The position numbers and the translations under genes are program-made. Under the pieces are notes generated by a model, which worked only from the letters and a program-made list of their open reading frames with translations, did no database searches and had not been told where the DNA came from. A stretch of 64,000 nucleotides of DNA from Burkholderiales bacterium Ga0077543 (GTDB lineage: Bacteria; Pseudomonadota; Gammaproteobacteria; Burkholderiales; Burkholderiaceae_C), in the NCBI GenBank assembly GCA_001464055.1, contig LNET01000060.1, forward strand, positions 19,839 through 83,838, written 5' to 3'. Positions 22,834-30,211 of this stretch are shown one piece after another (position 1 is the stretch's first letter; each line of letters opens with the position of its first letter).

Positions 22834-25116
22834 ATGAGGCAGTTCGCACGCAAGACGATATCCAAGGCCGTGGCGGTCGAGATTGCACAGACGGCGGGGC
22901 GCTTGCCGCGCAGCGGCTGGGTGGCTTTCGCGGGCTTGCTCATGCAAGGCCTGATGCCCACCGCCGCGTTGGCGCAAGACCAGCAACTGGCACAAGCCAA
23001 TGCCAGCGGCCCGGCGGCCGCGTCCGCGGCTCAACCGGGCGCGCCAGCGGCCCAGACGGTCATGGTCACCGCACGCAAGAAGCTGGAGCGTGCACAGGAC
23101 GTACCGGTGTCCATGAGCGCGGTCAGCGGCGAGTCGCTCGTTGCCAAGAACCGGCTCGGCATGATCGACTACTTCGCCGAGGTGCCGGGCATCAACCTGC
23201 TGGGCGGTGACCGTGGCACCAGCGAGATATCGCTGCGGGGCTTGAACTCGGGCACGGCGTCGCGGCCCACCACGGCCTTCACCATCGACGACACGCCCTT
23301 TGGCGGCGGCCAGAACATTCCCGATATCGACCCCAGCGAACTGCAGCGTGTGGAAGTGCTGCGCGGCCCGCAGGGCACGCTGTACGGGGCGAACAGCCTG
23401 GGCGGTCTCATCAAGTACGTGACCATCCTGCCGGACACCCAGCGCTTCTCCACGCGTGTTCAGGTCGACGGGTCCAGGGTGACCGGCGGCAGCATCGGCT
23501 TTGGCTTGCGCACGGCGGTCAACCTGCCGGTCAAGGCCGATGTCATGGGCCTGCGCCTGAGCGCCTACACCCGGCGCGACCCGGGTTTCATCGACGACGT
23601 GCGCACGGGCGCCACCGACATCAACACGTCGGACACCACGGGTGTGCGCATGGCCGCGCTGCTGACGCCTTCGAACACCTTGTCGGTGCGCGCTTCCTTG
23701 ATGCACCAGGACACCACCTCCGAAGCCTCGGCCACCATCAACACCGACCGCAGTGGCAACCCTCTGTTCGGCCAGTACGCGCAGAACCGCATCCCAGACA
23801 CCGACGGTTATGAGCGCACGATCACGTTTGGTGATCTCAACATCGGCAAAGACTTCGACTGGGGTCGTCTGACTTCGGTCACCAGTGTCAGCCGCCTGGG
23901 CTACGTGGCCGCACAGGACGCCAGCGCCACCCTGGCCGGGGCACTGAACGCTGTCTTCCCAGGCCGCGGCCTGGGTGGGCGCAACGACCAGGACAACCTG
24001 AGCGAGCAAACCACGCAGGAACTGCGGCTCGAGTCGCCCGACGACAGGCAGAGCAGCCTGGATTGGCGCGTGGGCCTCTTCTACCTGCACCAGAAGAACG
24101 ACAGCTTGCAGAGGCTGTATGCGGTGGTGCCGGCCACGGGGGCGGCGGCAGCCGGGCCCACACTGGCCAACGTGAATGGCAAGTCCAAGGCCACCGAAAG
24201 CGCCGTTTTCGGCACCGCCACCTACCGCTTCACCCGCGCGTTCGACGTGCAGGCCGGTGTGCGCGGCAACCGCAACACCATCGACACCACCACCGTCAGC
24301 AGCGGCATCATCGTCAGCAACAGCACGGCCCGGGTCGAATCCTCCACCTCGTCCACGACCTACCTGCTGACGCCGCGCTACACCTTCTCGCCAGACTTGA
24401 TGGTCTACGGTACCGTGGCCACGGGCTTCCGCCCTGGCGGTCCGACCAACGCCGCCACGCCCGGCGCACCCACGGCCTACAACGCCGACAAGTCGCGCAA
24501 CTTCGAATTGGGCTTGAAGGGCGACTTCCTCAACCGCAGCCTGTCGGTGGCCGCCGCGCTGTACAGCATCAGCTGGAGCGACATTCAGCTCAACGCCCGC
24601 GCCACCACGGGCGTGAGCTTCATCGCCAACGGCGGCGAAGCCAAGAGCGACGGCGCGGAACTGTCCTTCACGTGGATGCCCCGCAGCGGCCTGAAGCTCA
24701 CCGGCAACGCGGTCTACAGCAAGGCCGAACTGACGCAGGACTTCCTGGCGGCCGTGACCACCGTGGGCACCAAGGGCGACCGCCTGCCCTTCGCGGCCAA
24801 GACCACGGCCAACCTGTCGTTCACGCAAGACTTCGCACTCGGCGGCTTCAATGCCTACGCCGGCGCGGGCGTGACCTTCCTGGGCGACCGCCTGGGCGAC
24901 TTCGAGACACGCAACGTCGCGCGGGTGGCCCTGGCCGGCTACACCACCCTCGACCTGCAGGCAGGGCTGCGGACCAAGAACTGGACGATCAGCCTGTTCG
25001 GCAAGAACATGACGGACGAGGTGGGCTACATCGGCTCGCGCGTGACGGGGCCGACCCAACGCCTGGTGCTGATCTCGCCGCGCACGGTGGGTGTTTCGGT
25101 CTCGCACTCGATGTAG
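22834..25116 (+). CDS. TonB-dependent outer-membrane receptor
   Basis: A 760-residue receptor. The long N-terminus ends in a signal peptide (AFAGLLMQGLMPTAALA), followed by a TonB-box-like TVMVTARK, the plug domain (VPVSMSAVSGESL ... EVLRGPQGTLYGANSLGG) and a 22-strand-type barrel. AGAGGAAG precedes the ATG. It imports an unknown ligand across the outer membrane using TonB energy. Flanking peptidases and a peptide-binding protein argue for a peptide or peptide conjugate. The protein ends in SHSM rather than the usual aromatic residue, which is unusual for a barrel. Confidence 0.93.
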   Translation: MRQFARKTISKAVAVEIAQTAGRLPRSGWVAFAGLLMQGLMPTAALAQDQQLAQANASGPAAASAAQPGAPAAQTVMVTARKKLERAQDVPVSMSAVSGESLVAKNRLGMIDYFAEVPGINLLGGDRGTSEISLRGLNSGTASRPTTAFTIDDTPFGGGQNIPDIDPSELQRVEVLRGPQGTLYGANSLGGLIKYVTILPDTQRFSTRVQVDGSRVTGGSIGFGLRTAVNLPVKADVMGLRLSAYTRRDPGFIDDVRTGATDINTSDTTGVRMAALLTPSNTLSVRASLMHQDTTSEASATINTDRSGNPLFGQYAQNRIPDTDGYERTITFGDLNIGKDFDWGRLTSVTSVSRLGYVAAQDASATLAGALNAVFPGRGLGGRNDQDNLSEQTTQELRLESPDDRQSSLDWRVGLFYLHQKNDSLQRLYAVVPATGAAAAGPTLANVNGKSKATESAVFGTATYRFTRAFDVQAGVRGNRNTIDTTTVSSGIIVSNSTARVESSTSSTTYLLTPRYTFSPDLMVYGTVATGFRPGGPTNAATPGAPTAYNADKSRNFELGLKGDFLNRSLSVAAALYSISWSDIQLNARATTGVSFIANGGEAKSDGAELSFTWMPRSGLKLTGNAVYSKAELTQDFLAAVTTVGTKGDRLPFAAKTTANLSFTQDFALGGFNAYAGAGVTFLGDRLGDFETRNVARVALAGYTTLDLQAGLRTKNWTISLFGKNMTDEVGYIGSRVTGPTQRLVLISPRTVGVSVSHSM

Positions 25117-25130
25117 GCTCCACGCGCCGC

Positions 25131-26618
25131 ATGGACGCCGATCAACCCGCACCGCCCCTCGCCAGCCTGAGCTCGGTCGCGCTGCCGGGCTGCCTGGCGC
25201 CTTCGGTCACGCGGCACAGCCTCACCGTCCACGGACGCGTGGTCGACTACACGGCCACCGCAGCGGCCACGGTGATGGCCAATGACGCCGGCGTGCCGCG
25301 CGCCACGGTGTTTTCGTTCGCCTACACGGCCATGGCCCCGGCCGATGCGGCGAGCACCCGGCCGGTGGTCTTCATCTTCAACGGCGGGCCGGGTAGTTCG
25401 TCGTTGTATCTCCACTTCGGTGGCCTGGGGCCCTTGCGTGCCCTGATGCCCGGCCCCGGGGGCGGCCGGCCCGAGCCCGGCACCTGCGAGCCCAATGCCG
25501 ACACCTTGCTCGACGTGGCCGACCTGGTCTTCGTCGATCCCCCCGGCACCGGGTTGGCCCGCATGCTCAGCCAGGACCCCACCGACAGCGCGCTGGGGGT
25601 GAACGCCGACGCCGCATTGCTGGCCGCCTTCATCCGCCGCTGGCTTTCGGCGCACGGGCGCTGGGCTTCGCCGCTGTACCTGCTGGGCGCCAGCTACGGC
25701 GCGCTGCGCGTGGCAGCGCTGGCGCGCGACCTGCTGGGCTCGGTGGGCGCCGGGCAGTTGCGGGCCGCGGCGGTCGACGGCCTGATCCTGGTCGGCCAAG
25801 CCGCCAACCTGGGCCTGATGCAGACCGAACTGCGCCACGCCTGGCAGCTGCCCACCATGGCGGCGCTGGCCTGGCAGCATGGCGTCGTGCCCCGCCAGGG
25901 CCGCAGCCTGGCCGAGGTGCTGCGCGAGGCGCATGGCTTTGCGCTGCAGCGCCTGGTGCCCGCGCTCTTGCAGGGTGCGCAACTCCCCGAGGCTGAGCGC
26001 CAATCCATGGCCGAAGGTTTGGCAGCACGCACGGGGCTGCCCGCGGCACGCTGGGCCGAAGCCGCGTTGCGCGTGGACGCGAAGACCTTTGCCGAGACCC
26101 TGTTGCGTGAACCCGCCAGGCTGCTGAGCCTGTATGACGGCCGGTACACCCAAGCGCCGCCGCAACATGCCACCGACCCCGTCGCCGACGACCCGATGCT
26201 CACGCAGGCGGCAGTGGCTTGCCATGCGGCCTTGCAGGCGCAACTGCACGGCCCGCTGCAATGCCCCGTGAGCGACGACTACCTGGCGATCAACTTCAAG
26301 CTCAACGCCGCCTGGGACTGGCGCCACCAGGAGGCGGGGTCGCCCACGCTGACCGACTTCACTTCGGTGCTGGCCACCAGCCTGCACCGCAGCCCCGGGC
26401 TGCGCCTGTTCGTGGGCTCGGGCGCTTTCGACCTGGTCACGCCCTGGGGCGCTGCCGAGCACCTGGTCAGCAGGCCGGCGTTTCCTTCCGACCGCGTGCA
26501 CCACCGGGTCTACGCCTCGGGCCATTGCCCTTATCTGGGCGACGAGTCGCGGGCCGCGCTGGCGGCCGACTTGCGCGCCTTCATCGCACCCCGTGCGCTC
26601 GATACTTCTGCAGCATGA
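25131..26618 (+). CDS. Peptidase S10 family protein 2
   Basis: A 495-residue S10 paralogue of the protein encoded at 18759-20237. It shows FIFNGGPGSSSLYLHFGGLG, the nucleophile segment LLGASYGALRVA (Glu before Tyr-type position replaced by Ala compared with the usual GESYG), LRLFVGSGAFDLVTPWG with the Asp, and YASGHCPYLGDE with the His. The triad is kept, though the Glu that tunes the catalytic site in many S10 enzymes is missing. It starts 14 bases after the receptor stop and overlaps the dipeptidase gene by four bases (ATGA). No signal peptide. Confidence 0.88.
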   Translation: MDADQPAPPLASLSSVALPGCLAPSVTRHSLTVHGRVVDYTATAAATVMANDAGVPRATVFSFAYTAMAPADAASTRPVVFIFNGGPGSSSLYLHFGGLGPLRALMPGPGGGRPEPGTCEPNADTLLDVADLVFVDPPGTGLARMLSQDPTDSALGVNADAALLAAFIRRWLSAHGRWASPLYLLGASYGALRVAALARDLLGSVGAGQLRAAAVDGLILVGQAANLGLMQTELRHAWQLPTMAALAWQHGVVPRQGRSLAEVLREAHGFALQRLVPALLQGAQLPEAERQSMAEGLAARTGLPAARWAEAALRVDAKTFAETLLREPARLLSLYDGRYTQAPPQHATDPVADDPMLTQAAVACHAALQAQLHGPLQCPVSDDYLAINFKLNAAWDWRHQEAGSPTLTDFTSVLATSLHRSPGLRLFVGSGAFDLVTPWGAAEHLVSRPAFPSDRVHHRVYASGHCPYLGDESRAALAADLRAFIAPRALDTSAA

Positions 26619-27682
26619 ACGTCGACACCCCGCCTGCCCAAGCCGCACCCATCGTCAATGCGCTGGGCTTCCTGCGCGACCCGCACCTGAAGGTGGTCGA
26701 CAGCGAAGGCCGCAACACCGAGCCGCTGCTCAGCCGCCGCTCGCTGCAAGACGCGCAGGCCTCGGGCGTGGCCGCGGTCAACATCACCATCGGCCATGTG
26801 TACGGGCCGGCCGACCCCTATGCCTATTCGATGCAGGAGGTGGCCGACTGGACACAGGCGGTCGAGCAGCATCCCGACGAACTGCTGCTGGTGCGGCGCG
26901 CGGCCGACATCCTGCAGGCCCAGCGCGAGCACAAGATCGGTCTGATCCTGGGCTTCCAGAACGCCGAGATGCTGGGTGACGATGTCCGCCGCGTGGACAC
27001 CTTCGCCGAGGCGGGGGTGCGCGTGATCCAGCTCACCTACAACAGCGTGAACCGGCTGGGCGGGGGCGCCACCGCGGCCGGCGACCCCGGGCTCACGGCC
27101 TTTGGCCGCGAGGTGCTCGAACGCCTGGCCAGCCAGCGCGTGATCGCCGACCTGTCGCACAGCGGCGAGCGCCTGTGCCTGGACGCCCTGGCTGCTTCGC
27201 CGCGGCCGGTGGCCATCACGCACACCGGCTGCCGCGCGCTGGCCGATCTGCGGCGCAACAAGGCCGACCAAGAATTGCGCGCGGTGGCCGAGCGCGGCGG
27301 TTTCATCGGCATTTACTTCATGCCCTTTCTCACCACCGGCCGCAACGCCACGCTGGACGACGTGGTGGCGCACCTCGAACATGCCATCCAGGTGGCCGGC
27401 GAAGACCACGTGGGCCTGGGCACCGACACCACGTTTTCGGCCTACGACGACATGGCGCACTTCAAGCTGGAGTTCGCCAAGCTCATTGCCTATCGCCGCC
27501 AGACCGGCATCTCGGCCGCAGGCGAGGCGCCCGACATCTATCCCTTCGTCGACGAACTGCTGGGCCCTGAGCAATTCCGCACATTGGCTGCACGCCTGGC
27601 CCAACGGGGCCACAGCCCTTCCCGCATCGACAAGATCCTGGGCCTGAATTTCCTGCGCTTCGCGCAAAGCGTTTGGGGCTGA
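26615..27682 (+). CDS. Divergent membrane-dipeptidase-like (peptidase M19) protein
   Basis: A 355-residue M19-like barrel. The later family motifs are kept: VRVIQLTYNSVNRLGGG, DLSHSGERL (His182), ITHTGCRAL (His203) and GLGTDTTFS (Asp271). The first-strand His-x-Asp metal pair is not seen; the matching stretch is VVDSEGRN, and the bridging Glu position reads GFQNAE (Gln115). Classic M19 enzymes split dipeptides, including those with a C-terminal D-residue, using two zinc ions. This one may use one metal or have another reaction. It overlaps the S10 gene at its start and is followed by the RidA gene after 7 bases. Confidence 0.82.
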   Translation: MNVDTPPAQAAPIVNALGFLRDPHLKVVDSEGRNTEPLLSRRSLQDAQASGVAAVNITIGHVYGPADPYAYSMQEVADWTQAVEQHPDELLLVRRAADILQAQREHKIGLILGFQNAEMLGDDVRRVDTFAEAGVRVIQLTYNSVNRLGGGATAAGDPGLTAFGREVLERLASQRVIADLSHSGERLCLDALAASPRPVAITHTGCRALADLRRNKADQELRAVAERGGFIGIYFMPFLTTGRNATLDDVVAHLEHAIQVAGEDHVGLGTDTTFSAYDDMAHFKLEFAKLIAYRRQTGISAAGEAPDIYPFVDELLGPEQFRTLAARLAQRGHSPSRIDKILGLNFLRFAQSVWG

Positions 27683-27689
27683 AGACGCC

Positions 27690-28175
27690 ATGGCACTGAT
27701 CGAGCAACGCCTGCACGAGATGGGGCTCACGCTGCCCCAACCCATCCAGACGCCGGCCGGCGTCAAGCTGCCATTTCCCTTCGTGCGGGTGCTGGGCACA
27801 CGGGTGCTCATTTCTGGGCATGGGCCGCTGAACGACGATGGCAGCCTGGCCACCCCGCTGGGCAAGCTGGGCCGCGAACTGGACGTGGAACAAGGCCGGC
27901 TGGCCGCGCAACGCACGGCGCTGGCCGTGCTGGCCAGCCTGCAGCGCGCGCTGGGGGACCTGGACCGCATCCAGGCCTGGACGCGCGTGTTCGGCATGGT
28001 CAATTCAGCCCCGGGGTTCACGCGGCAGCCCGAGGTGCTGAATGGATTTTCAGAGTTGATCCTGGCGCTGTACGGCAACGAACGCGGCCAGCATGTGCGC
28101 AGCGCCGTGGGCATGGCCGAGCTACCCTTCAACATCCCGCTGGAGGTCGAAGGTGAGGTCTCGCTGGCCGGCTGA
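27690..28175 (+). CDS. RidA/YjgF family protein (endoribonuclease-like subgroup)
   Basis: A 161-residue RidA-fold protein of the longer YjgF_endoribonc subgroup: FVRVLGTRVLISGHGPL, then VLASLQRALGDLDRIQAW, and the C-terminal RSAVGMAELPFNIPLEVEG. The arginine that anchors the carboxylate in RidA (start of RSAVGMAELP) is present, so an enamine/imine deaminase role is possible. Such activity would suit amino-acid oxidation steps in a peptide-degrading locus. It starts 7 bases after the dipeptidase-like gene and is followed by a solute-binding protein. Confidence 0.85.
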   Translation: MALIEQRLHEMGLTLPQPIQTPAGVKLPFPFVRVLGTRVLISGHGPLNDDGSLATPLGKLGRELDVEQGRLAAQRTALAVLASLQRALGDLDRIQAWTRVFGMVNSAPGFTRQPEVLNGFSELILALYGNERGQHVRSAVGMAELPFNIPLEVEGEVSLAG

Positions 28176-28209
28176 GCCACGGCAGCGCGGAGCGCACCCT
28201 GCGCAAGCG

Positions 28210-30081
28210 ATGGAACCGGTGCGCTGGCGGAACGCTGCTTGCCGGGGCGGGGCCAGGTTGCAGGGCATGCTGGCCCTGGCCCTGGCCCTGACCCTGGGGC
28301 TCGCGCTGTGCATTCCCGTCCAGGCCGCACCAGCGGCAGAGTCCACGGCTGCGCGTCCGCCCAAGGTGCTGCGCTACGCGATCCAGATTGCCGAATCGGG
28401 CTTCGACCCGGCACAGATCTCCGACCTGTATTCCCGCATCGTCACGGCCAACATCTTCGAAGCGCCGCTGACCTACGACTACCTTGCCAGACCGGCGCGC
28501 CTGGTGCCACAGACGGCCGCGGCCTTGCCCGACATCAGCGCCGACTTCAAGCGCTTCACCTTCCGCATCCGGCCCGGCATCGTCTTCGCCGACGACCCTG
28601 CCTTCCGTGGCGCGGTGCGTGAGTTGGTGGCGGCCGACTACGTCTACGCCTTCAAGCGCCACTACGACCCGGTCTACAAGAGCGCCAGCCTGTTCCAGTT
28701 CGAGAATGCCAAGGTGCTGGGCCTGTCGGAACTGCGCAGGAAGGCACTCGATACCCGACAGCCCTTCGACTACGACACCGAGGTCGAAGGCATACGCGCG
28801 CTGGACCGCTACACCTTCGAAGTCAGGCTGGCGGCGCCATCGCCCCGCTTTCACTACCTGTTTGCCGACGGATCCGTGCTGGGCGCGGTGGCGCACGAGG
28901 TGATTGAGGCCTACCCCGGCCGCGCCATGGAACACCCGGTGGGCACGGGCCCCTACCGGCTGACGCAATGGCAGCGCTCGTCCAAGATGGTGCTGGAGCG
29001 CAACCCGCGCTACCGACTGCACACCTTCGACGCCAGCCCGGCGCCGGACGACGCGGTCGGGCAGGCCATTCTGGCGCGTCTGAAGGGCCGCCAACTTCCG
29101 ATGGTCGATCGTGTCGAGATCAGCGTCATCGAAGAAGCACAGCCGCGGTGGCTGGCATTCCTGAACCGCGAGATGGACATGAGCGAGCGCGTGCCGGAAG
29201 AGTTTGCCGACATCGCCATGCCCGGGGGCCGTCTGGCGCCTCACCTGCGCAAGCAGGGCGTGCAGATGGACCGCATGGTGGCGGTGGACGTCAACTTCAC
29301 CCTTTTTGCGATGGAGAACCCGGTCGTTGGCGGCTACACGCCCGAGAAGGTGGCCTTGCGCCGCGCGCTGGCCCTGGCCTACGACACGGCACTGGAAATC
29401 CAGCTCGTGCGCAGGGGCCAGGCGGTGCCGGCCCAAGGCATGTTCCCGCCGCTGCTGGAGGGTTACGACCCGCAGTTCCGGTCCGAGATGACGGAGCACA
29501 GCGTGGCCAGGGCCAAGGCCTTGCTGGACCTGTACGGCTACGTCGACCGCAACAACGACGGCCGGCGCGACATGCCCGACGGCAGCCCGCTGGTGCTGCA
29601 GTACACCGGCGAGCCCGACCAGCGCAGCCGCCAGTTGCAGGAACTCTGGCGCAAGGCCATGAACGCCATTGGCGTGGCCATCGAGTTCACGGTCGCCAAG
29701 TGGCCGGAGAATCTGAAGGCCAGCCGAGCGGGCAGGGTGATGATGTGGAGCGTAGGCTGGAGCGCCACCCATCCGGCCAGCAGCTTCTTCGACATGATGT
29801 ACGGCCCGAACAAGGGCCAGGCCAACCATGCGCGCTTCGACCTGCCGGCGTTCAATGAGGTCTATGCGCGACAGCTGGTGTTGCCCGACGGGCCTGAACG
29901 TCGGGCGTTGCTGCACCAGGGCCAGCGGCTGGGGGTGGCCTACATGCCCTACAAGCTGACCTCGCACCAGGTGCTCACGGCCTTGATGCACCCGCAGGTC
30001 GTCGGCTACCGACGCCACCCCTTCATGCGCGATTTCTGGCGCTATGTCGACATCGATCCGGAAGCTCCACCAGCACGCTGA
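28210..30081 (+). CDS. Peptide/nickel-type ABC transporter substrate-binding protein (family 5)
   Basis: A 623-residue periplasmic binding protein of the DppA/OppA class. A hydrophobic signal segment (MLALALALTLGLALCIPVQA, about residues 20-39) leads into the mature domain with VLRYAIQIAESGFDPAQISD, YAFKRHYDPVY, PVGTGPYRLTQW and VALRRALALAYDT. It would capture oligopeptides or similar ligands in the periplasm. No matching permease or ATPase genes are present in the window, so it must work with transporters encoded elsewhere. It ends the rightward arm of the locus and converges on the GGDEF-EAL gene. Confidence 0.9.
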   Translation: MEPVRWRNAACRGGARLQGMLALALALTLGLALCIPVQAAPAAESTAARPPKVLRYAIQIAESGFDPAQISDLYSRIVTANIFEAPLTYDYLARPARLVPQTAAALPDISADFKRFTFRIRPGIVFADDPAFRGAVRELVAADYVYAFKRHYDPVYKSASLFQFENAKVLGLSELRRKALDTRQPFDYDTEVEGIRALDRYTFEVRLAAPSPRFHYLFADGSVLGAVAHEVIEAYPGRAMEHPVGTGPYRLTQWQRSSKMVLERNPRYRLHTFDASPAPDDAVGQAILARLKGRQLPMVDRVEISVIEEAQPRWLAFLNREMDMSERVPEEFADIAMPGGRLAPHLRKQGVQMDRMVAVDVNFTLFAMENPVVGGYTPEKVALRRALALAYDTALEIQLVRRGQAVPAQGMFPPLLEGYDPQFRSEMTEHSVARAKALLDLYGYVDRNNDGRRDMPDGSPLVLQYTGEPDQRSRQLQELWRKAMNAIGVAIEFTVAKWPENLKASRAGRVMMWSVGWSATHPASSFFDMMYGPNKGQANHARFDLPAFNEVYARQLVLPDGPERRALLHQGQRLGVAYMPYKLTSHQVLTALMHPQVVGYRRHPFMRDFWRYVDIDPEAPPAR

Positions 30082-30211
30082 TCACGCCCGTTGGGCAGTC
30101 CGTTTGGCTGCCGCAGACCGGTCATCGACCCCCAGCCCTGCGCCCGCCAGGACAGGAACACGGCTCGCAGCAGCCGGCCCAGGTGCTCCGCCGCCCGGCA
30201 ACGTGAACTGA

